From: Monodelphis domestica
Taxonomy: Eukaryota; Chordata; Mammalia; Didelphimorphia; Didelphidae
Direction: 5' to 3'
Assembly: GCF_027887165.1 (NCBI RefSeq)
Contig: NC_077234.1
Coordinates: 250,886,158 to 250,950,157 of the forward strand
Length of the DNA: 64,000 nucleotides
Shown here: one piece after another, positions 22,401 through 34,009 of the stretch
Layout: each line of letters starts with the position of its first letter
How positions within the stretch are numbered: the stretch's first letter is position 1
Notes under the pieces: model-generated
Told to the model about the DNA's origin: nothing
The model's input: the letters and a program-made list of their open reading frames with translations, nothing else
Database searches by the model: none
Made by a program: the position numbers and the translations under genes

Positions 22401-24160
22401 ACCTATATATTCATTTATTCATAAATTATACACATGTACTACTAGACTAGGACATTTTTACTTTAAAATACTCAAATAGCTTTTTTAAAAGAAATGATAA
22501 AATGAAATAAACATTTTTAAATGTTAAAATTATTCTTTATAAAAGAAAAAACATTACAAAATATTATTTATCAATAACATTATTGAAAGCAATGTGATTG
22601 AAATATTCTCCATAGTTTTTGAAAAATATTTGTATGTGTCCTAAAGAATAGGGCAGACTTGTAAATAAAAATTGTGGGTTGGTAGTTATTCATTTAATTT
22701 GATCATGGTAATTAGCCAAGAAGGTGAATAATAGTCATAACAGTTAGTGAACATAGCCACTTTTCAGCAGCAATGTTTCCCAGCATGTAACATTTACAAT
22801 GCTTAAATGTGTACAAGTGAACATTGCCTCTGATTTCAATGCAGTAGAATACTTTTATAATGAATTCATTATTTTTTAAATTTTTGTGGTTCTAATGATT
22901 CCTAATGTATGGTATCATATTTTAATTTCCCATTTGTGTTTGAATATTTTAACTATGTTTTTGAATATGTGTGAAGTAGCAAAGTCAATTTAGCTAAGAC
23001 AGAGTGAGGGAAGGGGTATGGAAAGATAATTTGAGGCCAGGTTGTGATAGACTCTAAATGTCAAACAGACTTATTACATATGATCCTAGAGTCACAGACA
23101 TATAAAATATAAACTACCTTTGGAATACCTTTGGAATTTATATTATATTCAAGAGTCTCCACTTTGCAGACCATTGATCCAAGTCTACCTGTTTACCTCC
23201 GAGCAAGGCTTCTTTAAAATTATTATAGATAGTCATTGAAAGACAATAGGATTTTTAAGAATAGACCAAGTTGTCCAGACTCAAGAGAGTGGGAACCACC
23301 TGGATTTGCCTGTGGAAAGAGGTCAAACAGACATCTGGAAGATACCAGTAATTATAGTTTGATAAAGTGGTGAAAAGGGTAAGTGCTGAGGGCAGGTGAA
23401 AAAGCAGCTGGTAATTATAGGTTGGGTGCAAAATTGGTTTGATAGATGGAAGCTAGGTAGTAGGTAGAGAGGGGAAGTTGGGGTCAGAAATGAAAGAAGG
23501 GAGAAAAGAGATCATGCCTAAGATGGAATGAGTGAAGGTCAAATTATTCACAGAGACAGAATAGCCAAACAGTTGTCAGGGTGTAGAAAGAGGTAGTACG
23601 GTCAACAACATGTTGTCAGAAACAGATAACAGATGACCAACAAGGCAGGTGTTGCAGGTAGTTTATGATGAGCTGTTCTATTCCCTCATAGGCATAGGTA
23701 AAGGTAGGGTTTCAGATCTTTATGTCTCAAGCACAATTATACAAGCCAAATCTCATAATTCTCTAGGTGCCCACTCTACCTAAAAACTTACAAAGACCAT
23801 CAGGGCTCCACAATAAAAATCCATCCTTCAGGAAGCACAAAATACCCAGTAATCTGTTTATGGAGAACTTTATTGCCAGGGACAACTCTGATGAGAACTC
23901 TGATCAAGCAACTAATGAAGAAAAGAAAAATGAGAAATAACAATCATATGTGGCCTCCTATTGTTTAGAGTATGTTGGTAGAATGATGGAAAGGGGGAGA
24001 GGGCACTAAGGACAGCATGGTTTTTTATGTATCCATAAAATCTAGGTGTGATATTTCATCCAATGATCATTGTCTAAGAATTGACCTTATACCTAATATT
24101 TGTAAACATATTTTTCTGTTTAAATTTATTAGATTTTAATAAATACTTCTGTAACTTGTT
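22400..24160. other. Mostly unassigned, AT-rich
   Basis: A possible reversed L2 scrap lies at about 22985-23085 (GGCCAGGTTGTGATAGACTC). The purine-rich section 23280-23660 has no recognised identity. No coding signal. Confidence 0.35.
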
Positions 24161-24164
24161 TTAA

Positions 24165-25085
24165 AATTCTATAATTTATTTTTAGCATTTTTATTTTCTT
24201 AAATTTTGAATCCCCAATTCTTTCCTTCTCTCCTAATTCTTCCTCTACCAAATTAGAAGGCAACAAAATATCAATTTTACATATTAAATCATTCAAAATA
24301 TATTTCTATATTAGCCATATCACAAAAAAAGCAAAAAAAATTAAAGGAAGAGAAAACATCATATACTTAATTTGTACTAAGAGTTATCAGTTCTCTCCAG
24401 AAGTGGATAGCAATTTTTTTCATCAAGGTTCCTTTACAATGGTTGTGGGTCATTGTATTAATCAGAGTAGCAAGGTCTTTCCTTACAATATCATCCTTAC
24501 AATATTGTTGTAAGGTCATAGCCCAATGATCTCCCAGTTCTCATTTCACATTGCATGAATTCATATAACTCTTAGGTTTTTCTGAAACCATCCTGCTCAT
24601 TATTTCTTCTAGTATAATAGCGCTCCATTACACAACACTACAAATTGTTCAGTCATTTCTCAATTAATGAACATTCCTTCAGTTTCTAATTCTTTGTCAA
24701 CCCAAAAAAGTGATTAAATTTTTATTCATATAGGTCCTTTTCTTATTTCTTTTATCTCATTGGGATACAGATGTATTAGTGGTATTGTTACAGCAAAGGG
24801 TATACATAGGCTTATCAACCTTTGAACAAAATTCCAAATTGTTTTCCAGAAGGGTTGGATCAACTTACAACCCCATTAATGATAACGATTTTTCCTCATT
24901 CCTTCCAGCATATTTCATTTCTAGTGGATGTGAAGTTATACTTCAGATTTGTTTTCATTTGCATTTTTCTAATAAATAATGAATTAGAGCATTTTATACA
25001 AATACAGACAACTTTGATTTCTTTTTTTGAAAGTACTTATTCATATTCTTTGACCATTTATCTTTAGGGGAAGATTAATTTTTTA
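24165..25085 (-). mobile_element. Antisense L1 3' segment (ORF2 C-terminus and 3' UTR)
   Basis: The segment starts with T-rich tail-like sequence, then AATTTTGAATCCCCAATTC (3' UTR), GTATTAGTGGTATTGTTAC and CAAATTGTTTTCCAGAAGG (ORF2 C-terminus), and stops near AGGGGAAGATTAATTTT. It is 5'-truncated and abuts sense L1 ORF1 at about 25090. Confidence 0.8.
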
Positions 25086-25496
25086 ATAAATTTACTCAAC
25101 TCTCAAACCATCATAACATTTTGGAAGAACTGAAATTGGCTGAAACCCAGAAATAAAGTTAAGGGTAACATCAAAGAAGGAATGAAGTTTAAGAGGGTGC
25201 CCTAACCTCAGAACAGAATATACCTATAAAAGGATTGGAAAAATGAGCAGACAACAAAAAAGTACCTAACTATAGAGAATTTCTATGGAGACAAAGAACA
25301 AGGTATGGACACAAAAGGGGACAGTGAAAGCAAAGGAAACACATGTAAAGTCCAAAAGAAAAATATAAATTAGACACAGATTCTGAAAGAGCTCAATAAG
25401 GACTTAAAAAACCAATTAAGGGAAGCAGAGGAAAAATGGAGAAGAGAAATGAAAGCAATGTAAGGAGAAATGAAAAAGGAGGCTCAAGACATCTAG

Positions 25497-25660
25497 GGGT
25501 ATAGCCAAGATGGAGGAGTAACTAGAGCAGCAGCTTCTTGTCACCATGAGAATCCTCTCTGACCAAGATTAAAATATTGCCACAAAACAAATACAGGAGT
25601 GAAAGAACCAATAAGGAGACAGAGTGAAACAACTTTCAAGAAAAGAAAAAAAGAGGCTCA
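25497..25660 (+). mobile_element. Short L1 5'-UTR-derived insert inside ORF1
   Basis: The sequence starting GGGGTATAGCCAAGATGG is the typical very 5' end of a marsupial L1, yet it lies in the middle of another L1's ORF1. It runs about 150 bp, through GAGACAGAGTGAAAC, to an A-rich end (AAGAAAAGAAAAAAAG). The host sequence on both sides shares AGGCTCAA (about 25482 and 25653), which looks like a worn target-site duplication. It may be an internally deleted L1 copied as a SINE-like unit. Confidence 0.55.
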
Positions 25661-27659
25661 AAAGTTTATGGCAGAAAATTAGGCCTTAAAAACTAGAATT
25701 GAGCAACTAGAAGCTAACAATTTCATGAGACATCAAGAAAGAAGAAAACAAAATCAAAAGACTGAAAAAAACAAAATATGAAATATCTCATTAAAAAAAC
25801 AAGTAACTTGGAAAATAGATCTAGGGGGAGATAATTTAAGAATTATTGGACTACCTGAAAGCCATGATAAAAATAAAATTGGACTTCATAATACAACAAA
25901 TTGTCAAAGAAAACTGCCCAGATATTCTTGGACAAGAAAATAAAAAAGACATTGAAAGAATCTAAAGATCATCTCCAGAAAGAAATTCTCAAATGACAAC
26001 TTCTAGGAATATAATAGTTAAATTCAAGTGCACCTAAGCCAAGGAGAAAATATTGTAGGAAGTCAGAAAGAAACAATTCAAATACCATGGAGCTATAATC
26101 AGGATTTAGTGCCTTCCACTTTAAAGGATTGGAAGTCATGGAATATAATATTCAGGAAGGGGAAAGATCTAGGCTTACAACCTAGAGTCATCTATCTAGA
26201 AAAACTGGGTAAAAATAGTTATTAAATAAGCAGAAGATCTCCAACTATTACTGAGGAAGAAAAAAAAAACAGACCTAAACAAAAAGTCTGAAGCCTAAAC
26301 ACAAGACCCAAGAGAAATCTAAAAAGGTAAATAAGAAAGAGAAAATTTAAGGAACTCAATTTTTTGCATGTATTGCATGTATCCCTACATAGAAAGAGAA
26401 TATCTCTAATTCTTAAACATTATTTTTAGTAATAGAGCAGATAGAAGGGGTATACTTGGACAGAGGGTGGGAAAGTAAGCTGATTATGATGATATGATAT
26501 GCAGAAAAAAATAATGGGGCAAAAAAGCGGATTATAATGAGAGAAAAGGAAAGGGAGAGATGAAATGAGATAAGTTATATAACAAAGAGGTGTGAAAAAT
26601 CATTACAGAGGAGGGGAGGATGAGGGTGGTGAGGGGCAATGCTTAAACTTTACTCTCATTGTAAGTGGTTCAGAGTAGGAATAACAACCATACTCATTGG
26701 GATAAGGAACTATATCTTGCCCTACAGAGAAGTAGAAGGGGAATAAGACAAGGGAAGGGGGGTGATAATTGGAAAGAAGGGGAAGTGAGGGGGTGACAAA
26801 AAGCAAAGGGGAAGGGGAAGTGAGGGGGTGAGGAGAAACAGAGTGAAAGGAAAAAGAGCGGGATCAAAAGGGGAAAATGAGATGGAGGGCAATACACAGT
26901 TATTAATCATAACTGTGAATGTGAATGGGATGAACTCACCCGTAAAACAGAAGTGAATATCAGAATGTATTAAAAACCAGAATCTACTATATATTGTTTA
27001 TAAGAAACACATTTGAGGCAGGGTGACACACACATACTAAAGGTAAAAGGCTTGAGCAGAATTTTTTATGCATCATCTAAAATGAAAGAAAGCAGGAGCA
27101 ACAATCATGATCTCAGACAAAGCTAAAGTAAAATTTTATCTGATTAAAGAAATAAGGAACAAAAATACATCTTGTTAAAAGGTACTATAAACAATGAAGT
27201 AATATCAACACTAAACAAATATGCACCAAATGGTATAGTATCCAGAATTTTTAGAGAGGAAATAGATAGTAAAACTATACTAGTGGGTATGGAAAGGGGA
27301 GGGGAACTTGGAGAGGGACATGGGGGACCTTATCCTATCAGAATTAGATGCATTGAACCTAAAAATAAATGAGAAAGCAGTAAGGGAAGTGAATGAAATT
27401 TTAGAAAAATTAGAGGTAATATGTATCTGGAAAAAAATTGAATAGGGATAAAAAGGAATATACCTTCTTTTTAGCATCACATGGTACATATACAAAGATT
27501 GACCACATAGTAGGTCATAAAAAGATCACAAATGCAGAAAAGCAGAAATAGTAAATGCAACCATTTCAGTTCAGAATGTGATAAAATTATAATTAGTAAA
27601 GGTTCATGGAGAGGCAAATTAAAAATTTATTGGAAACTAATCAAATTCTTTGAAACTGG

Positions 27660-28022
27660 TTGGTTAAAGAACAAATCATAGAAACAATTACTGATTTCAC
27701 TAAAGAGAATGACAATGAGGAGACAACATATCAAAATCTATGTGATCCAACCAAAGCTATACTCAGGAAAATTTATATCTCTGAGTGTCTTTATCAACAA
27801 AATAGAGAAAGAGAAAATCAATTAATTGGGAATGCAACTAAAACACTAGAAAAAGATAAAATTAAAAATCCCCAGATTAAGACTAAATTAGAAGTCCTAA
27901 AAATTAAAGGAGAAATTAATAAAACTGAAAGTAAAAGAACTATTGAATTAATAAATAAGATCAGGAGTTGGTTCCTTGAAAAAACAAATAAAATAGGTAA
28001 AGAATTGGTTAATCTAATTTAA
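27660..28022 (+). pseudogene. L1 ORF2 fragment, 120-codon open stretch
   Basis: This is the longest open piece of the sense L1. Motifs ENDNEETTYQNLCDPTKAIL, KIKGEINKTESKRTIE and INKIRSWFLEKTNKIGKEL correspond to the region between endonuclease and reverse transcriptase in L1 ORF2. The methionine at its start is internal to ORF2, not a true start. Confidence 0.9.
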
Positions 28023-28385
28023 AAAAAGAAAGAAGAAAATAAAACTATCAGTATCAAAAATGAAAAGGGCTTTTCACCTGTATTGAAGAGGAAATTAAAG
28101 CAATCATTAGGAGCTATTTTGGTTAATTATATGACAATAAAAGTGACAGTCCAGGTGAAATGGATGAATATTTATAAAAATATAAATTGTTTATATTAAC
28201 AAAAGAGGAAACAATACTTAAATAATTCCATCTCAGAAAAAAGAATTGAACAAGCCATCAAGGAACTTCCTAAGAAAAAATCCCCAGGGCCAGATGGATT
28301 TACAAGTGAATTTTATGAAACATTTAAAGAACAACTAATCCCAATACAAACTATTTGACAAAATAAGCAAAGGAGTCTTACCAAA

Positions 28386-30245
28386 TTCTTTTTTTAACCC
28401 CTATTATAATTGTTCATTTATTGCGGTTCATGAAATAATTTCTCTCATTGTTCCATAATTCTTGTTGTCCCTCTCTTCTTCCCTCTCCTCTCCCAGAGTT
28501 GACAAGCAATTTCATTGAGTTATATATATATCATCACTCAAAAACTATATCCATATTATTCATTTTTTGTAAAAGAGTAAAACCAAAACCCCAAATCATA
28601 TACCCATATAAACAAGTAATAAAATCATATGTTTTCTTCTGAATTTTCTACTCCCACAATTCTTTATCCAGATGTGGATAGCATTTTTTCTCATAAGTCC
28701 CTTGGGATTGTCTTGGATCATTGCATTGCTTTTAGTAGCAGAGTCAATCACATTTGATCATCCCACAATGTTTCAGTTACTGTGTATAATGTTCTCCTGC
28801 TTTTCCTTATTTTACTTCACATCAGTTCATGTAGGTCTTTCTAGTTCTTATGGAAATCAAGCAGTTCATCATTCCTTTCATCACAATAGTATTCCATCAC
28901 AATAATATACCACAATTTGTTCAGGCATTCCCCAATCGAGAGATTTCCCAATTTTTTGCCACCTCAAAAAGCACAGGTATAAATATTTTTGCACAAACAG
29001 AACCTTTCCTATTTTTAAAAATCTCTTTGGGATAAATACCTAGGAGTGGTATTACTTGAACAAAGGATATGCATCCTTTTCAGGCCCTTTGGGTATAATT
29101 CCTAATTGTCTTTTAGAATAGTTGATCAAGTCACAACAGTGCATTAGTGTCCCAATTTTGCCACATCGCCTCCAACATTTATTATTTTCCTTACTGTCAT
29201 ATTGGTCACTCTGCAAGGTGTAAGGCAGTACCTCAAAGTTGTTTTGATTGGCATTTCTTCAATCAGAGGGATTTAGAGCACTTTTTCATATGATTATTAA
29301 TAGTTTTGATTTCTACATCTGAAAACTGACTATTCATATTCCTTGACCATTTATCAAGTGGAGAATGATTTGATTTCTTGTAAATTTGACTTGGTTCTTT
29401 GCATATTTGAGAGATTAGACCTTAGTCGGAGAATTTTGTTATAATTTTTCCCCCAGTTTGTTGTTTCCCTTCTGGTTTTTGTTGCTTTGGTTTTGTTTCT
29501 ACAAACCCTTTTTAATTTAATATAATCAAAATGATTCTTTTTATAACATGTAATGTTGTCTACTTCTTCCTTGGTCTTAAATTCTTTTCTCACTTATAGA
29601 TCTGACAGGTATACCATTTCATGTTTAGCTAATTTACTTATAATATTACTCTTTAAGTTTAAATTATATGCCCATTTTGAACTTATCTTGGTATAGGGTG
29701 TGAGATTGATATAAAGCTATTTTTTGCTATACTGTTTTCCAACTTTCCTGGAAGGTTTTGTTAAATAGTGGGTTCTTTTCCCAAAAGCTGGGATCTCTGG
29801 GTTTATCGAACACAAAACTGCTGAAGTTATTTACCCCTAGTCTATTCCACTGATCCATCCTTCTATCTCTTAGCCAGTACCAGATTGTGCCACCATCTTT
29901 CACATTTTTTTCATTAGTTCCTTGATATTCTTGATCTTTTGTTCTTCCAGATGAATTTTGTTAACCTTTTTTTTTTCTAATTCTCTAAGATAGTTTTTTG
30001 GTAGTTTGATAGTTATAACATGGAGTAAGTAAATTGGCATAGGTCATTTTGATTAAATTAGCTTGTCCTATCCATGAGCAATTAATGTTTTTCCAATTGT
30101 TTATATCCAGTTTTATTTGTGTGGAATGTATTTGTAATTGTGTTCATATAATTCCTGAGTTTGTCTGGGCAGATAAATTCCCAAATATTTTATATTGTCT
30201 TGATTTTAAATGGAGTTTCTCTTTCTAACTCTTGCTGCTGATTTT
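28386..30245 (-). mobile_element. Antisense L1 3' segment (3' UTR and ORF2)
   Basis: It begins with a T run at 28388, then reversed 3' UTR, CATCAGTTCATGTAGGTCTT, CCACAATTTGTTCAGGCATT, and ORF2 C-terminus through about 30245 (CTTGCTGCTGATTTTCGTTGG). It is 5'-truncated and separate from the sense L1 to its left. Confidence 0.85.
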
Positions 30246-30656
30246 CGTTGGAAATAGTGGTCAGAAGGAAAATACGCACATGTATATCACACATACACAT
30301 AGAATAGACAAGAAGACACCAAACAACCCAGATTATTTATATAATAATTTCATCTGTTAAAAGTCTGATCTCTCCAGTACTAACAGATGATGAGATTCCT
30401 GAACATCAGAATAGAAATATTCATTTTACAGTGTTGCCAGCTCATCAGAATTGTAGTCAATAATGAAAAGTAGGATAAAAAACTTACACTGATCCATTAT
30501 ATAATGGGAAGAAGGATGTGTGAAAACTTCCAGTGGGACTTCTTTTTTTTAATGGCAAATTAAACTGCATGGAAAGTTGAGACTGTGAAATATAAATAAA
30601 TAATGGCTTTTATCACTCCATATCTTTCCAACTCCTTTTAATCTTTAAGCAGATTG

Positions 30657-30688
<32 letters not shown>

Positions 30689-30869
30689 TTTGTCACAACA
30701 GATAACTACAGCAAACATCCAAATAGATACATTATAACACATTCCTTGAAAAATAACTTATCAGTAGTTACAAGAAAGAAGAGATGCAGCTATTAGCTTT
30801 GATATTATGGAGCTAACTTTGAACATAATATTTGTAGAGATTTTTGTGCTTCTCCATATTGACTTCATT
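30246..30869. other. Repeat-poor stretch with a (TA)n tract
   Basis: No gene or named repeat. A (TA)n run with one TG break lies at 30657-30689. Confidence 0.5.
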
Positions 30870-31280
30870 AACATTTTGAAGTCATTGTATGTATTCTTTT
30901 GACAGCTCCTTCTTTATTCTACTTCATTTCATAAAAGCCTTCCCATGTTTTTCCAAGTTCTTCATATCCAATACTCCTTATGTTATAGTAATAATCTATG
31001 ACATCTTTACCTTGTAGTTTCTATAATTTGTTTAATCACACCCCAAATGAGGTCATGAAGAGTCAAAGATGATTGGAAAACAACCAAATGAATTTTTAGA
31101 CATATGATTGTTGCCAACTTTATGTTAACACAAAATGTCACTCTGAACATTTTTGTACATATATCTTTTGAGGTAAGGGTTTAGACAATTTAATAATTTG
31201 TTGCAGAATTTCAAATTGTTTTTTAGAGTAACTGAATAAACTCACAGTTATTCCAGCACTGAATTAGCATGCCTACAATT
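30870..31280 (-). mobile_element. Old antisense L1 ORF2 fragment
   Basis: TTTCATAAAAGCCTTCCCATG, ACATTTTTGTACATATATCTT and CAAATTGTTTTTTAGAGTAAC follow the reversed ORF2 C-terminus at low similarity. It is interrupted near 31045-31095 by an RTE-tail-like scrap. Confidence 0.55.
31045..31095 (+). mobile_element. RTE/BovB-type 3' tail scrap
   Basis: GAGGTCATGAAGAGTCAAAG followed by ATGATTGGAAAACAACCAAA resembles the 3' terminus of RTE/BovB LINEs or of SINEs that share their tail. It is very short. Confidence 0.45.
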
Positions 31281-31284
31281 CAGC

Positions 31285-31860
31285 TAAATTTAATTGACTC
31301 ACAAATTACCTATAATATATAGGCATTGAGGATATGAAGATAAAAACAAACAGTCCCTGTCCAAATGGAGTTTAAGTTCTCCGTTGGATGTAACATGTAC
31401 AAAGATAAGTACATAAAAGGTAATTTGTGAAGGAAGAGACATCTAACATCTAGGAAGATTTGGGAAAGTCGCTAAGAGTAGTTGCTCTTCGATTTGAGCC
31501 TTATAGGAATATAATGATTCTAATAAGAAGTGCGAAAGAATTGCACCCTAAGTATGGGGTAGAGGTACAAGGAGAACCATGAGACAGTATAATTGAGGAG
31601 GCCCATTTAAGCCTGCAAAATTATCAGAGGATGAGGTTAGATAAAAGTCTATGGTGTGTTGCAGTTAAGGAATCATTAATGACCTTTGAAAGAGCAATTT
31701 CAATAGAGTGATGAGTCAGAAGACAGATTTCAATGGAGTGAGGAATAATTGTAGGGGGAGTAAGTAAAAGAAATTAGAGTAGTAGTAATCATAGCCTGAG
31801 ATTCTTGATAATGTGAAGAGTAACCTTAAAGAACTATAAATATGGGGGTGGGGGGAGTAT
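31285..31860 (-). mobile_element. L2 LINE fragment
   Basis: GGCATTGAGGATATGAAGAT, CAGTCCCTGTCCAAATGGAG and later CAATTTCAATAGAGTGATGA follow reversed L2 order from 3' end to ORF2, with much loss between. Confidence 0.55.
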
Positions 31861-31899
31861 CAAATAAATTGGAGTTTTGAAGATTTTTAACATTAGCTT

Positions 31900-33100
31900 G
31901 TTTTAAAATCTACTTAATGAATTAATTAGGACCACAAATAACTTTGAATAATAATTAAGAAGTTGGCTTCTTTTTTTCTTTTCTTAAAATCATAGACCTT
32001 CTTTTTCTAAGTTATAATACTAAATTCTAAATGATTTTGTAGCATACAATTGTCAATATTTGTTTTATTAGCATTAGAAATTAGGCCAAATTTACATTTG
32101 TTTACTGAAGTGCACATTTAAAAAATCAATTTCTAAGATTCTTTAAATGATTGCAGATGAACCCCACCTGTTTTACATTTTCTAAAACAAAGTCCAAGAA
32201 TAGTAAAAAACAAAAAGCCTGTAGAAAATATTGTGTGTTCTGGTTGCTCTAAGAAATCCAAATACTTTCATATTTCACATTTGTAAGGTTCATCACACAA
32301 ATTCTTCAAAATAAAGACGTTCTGGGGTATGCTTTTACGAACCCCAGAGTTAGGGTCCTCTATTTTAACATAATGCCCAATTGTAGGTGTGGGACATATA
32401 AGGTATTAAGGGAGGACTAGCACCTCTGCTATGGGGGCTTGATGAGCCTTTTCTGGGCTGCTCATTCTCCTTGGTGTTGACTTTTTAGCTAATTCTGACT
32501 CCAAGAAACTTTGATAGGCACAGTGGCTATATTATCTTTCTCAAAAAAAAAAATTAGAAATCTCTAGCAACACTTGATTGAAGTCAGCTTCTCTTGGTGC
32601 ATCTTCTCATTCTTCTAGTAGCAGAGAGAAGCAAGCCACTGATTACTCAGCCAGATTTGGATTCTGGAAAGATACTGATGCCTGCATCATTGTTAAGTCA
32701 ATTTGGATGGGTCAGATGCCAACAAGGGCATCTCTTCTTTATTCATTGGCTAACTTTAGTTGTAAGCAAGTTCTCTTTCATAGTAAACAATTACTGAGCA
32801 TAAAATAACCCAGAGGAAGCATTTTAACCCAAATATCATCCATTTCTTACAATTATCTACATGGGAGTAACAAATCTTTTTACGTGTGTGCAGATAATAA
32901 ATTAATGTTTCTTCTCTCTCTTTCACACACTCGAGTCATAGCTTTTCAGAAATGTAAATGTTCACATTTTATACTTTTTTTCAAATAAACTTCTAATATT
33001 TAAATCACAAAAAAATCAACTAAATTAGTAAAACTCAGTAAAATGTCTGTAGTACAGGGATATCTACCCAAAACATATGAGGACTTCCCGTGGTGGAATG
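31900..33100. other. Repeat-poor stretch
   Basis: No recognised repeat over about 1.2 kb. Overlapping + strand ORFs of 76 and 67 aa (32578-32808 and 32594-32797) are in different frames and carry no motif. Confidence 0.4.
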
Positions 33101-33109
33101 GGCTCATGA

Positions 33110-33392
33110 GAACAATTTGTCCCAAGGACCAAGGAGGTGGCAGAAGCAGGCACTGTGGAACACTTAGAGTTTAGTGAGACATCGAGGATGCCAACGTCAT
33201 CCACTGCATCCCGAATCATCACAAATAATTATCACTTTTGTCTTGACACTAGACTTCAATGACTCCAGAAGAGAGAATGACTTGGTGCAACTCTGCTTCG
33301 CTTATATCCAATTCAGATTCAAGTCAAGACATCACCCTGGGATGTCATTATTGGTCTTATTCAAAATGAAAGATGAACCACAATTATAAGAG
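33110..33392 (+). mobile_element. RTE-tailed marsupial SINE-like repeat
   Basis: The block GACATCGAGGATGCCAACG, then GTCATCCACTGCATCC, AATCCAATTCAGATTCAAGTC, ACATCACCCTGGGATGTCATT and GAAAGATGAACCACAATTA matches a common marsupial repeat whose end resembles RTE LINE tails. The exact family name is not certain. Confidence 0.65.
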
Positions 33393-33769
33393 TAATTAAG
33401 AGCCAACCTAATTGTAAAATAAAATGAATTCAGACACATAGGTTTTAGATAAAACTAATGGCAATAGTGTTTTTTTTTCAAAACTATTCTCAGTCCTCAG
33501 GGATGAGATTGAAAACCATTCAACAAGTGAGTAGGAGATTTCTGAATGAAACTGCCTTAACTCATATTACTAAGATGTAGTAGAAAGACCATTGGTCAGA
33601 GTCTCAGGAGAAATCTTGGTTTCAATTGTTCTTCCCATATTTTGGGGATGAAGGGTTAAAAAAAGGATGACATAAAAACTGTACAAGTCCTAATTCACAG
33701 TATCTACTTTTATGCATTCATAGAGGACAATGCGTAATTACTCTCTGAATAAAAATAACAGTACCTGAT

Positions 33770-34005
33770 ATTTATTTAGCTCTTCAGAATGAGCAGAGCC
33801 TTATAAATGCGTTTGAACATATGTATATATGTGTATGCATATAAAGTCTTATTTGATATTTACAACAATTCTCTGTGACAGGCACGATTATTAGCTTCAT
33901 TTTAGAGATGAAGAAATGAGAGTGGAAAAAGTTGATGTGATTTACCCAGAGTCATGAAGCTAAGTGTCTGAGGTAGGATTTGAGTTCATATGTCTTGTAC
34001 TTTTA
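33770..34005 (-). mobile_element. CORE-SINE (MAR1/THER1-like)
   Basis: TTTACAACAATTCTCTGTGA, then TTTTAGAGATGAAGAAATGA, GATTTACCCAGAGTCATGAA and GTGTCTGAGGTAGGATTTGA are the reversed core and head. The tail region is interrupted by a TATATG tract near 33820. Confidence 0.75.
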
Positions 34006-34009
34006 AAGG

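Larger units (their letters stand above)
25090..28385 (+). mobile_element. Sense L1 segment: ORF1, linker and first part of ORF2
   Basis: ORF1 coiled-coil and RNA-binding sequence occupies about 25090-26240. A purine-rich linker runs to about 26890 and carries a tandem copy of GGGGAAGTGAGGGGGTGA. ORF2 begins near 26911 (VNVNGMNSPVK) and reads through the endonuclease to the reverse-transcriptase entry motif PGPDGF at about 28285-28303. It stops at about 28385, before the catalytic core. Several stops break both frames. Confidence 0.85.

Noticed and set aside
22011-22424. A 137-codon ORF of YLSI/HPSI repeats
   Set aside because: It is the translation of the TATC/CATC microsatellite, which has no stop in that frame. 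There is no coding signal outside the repeat.
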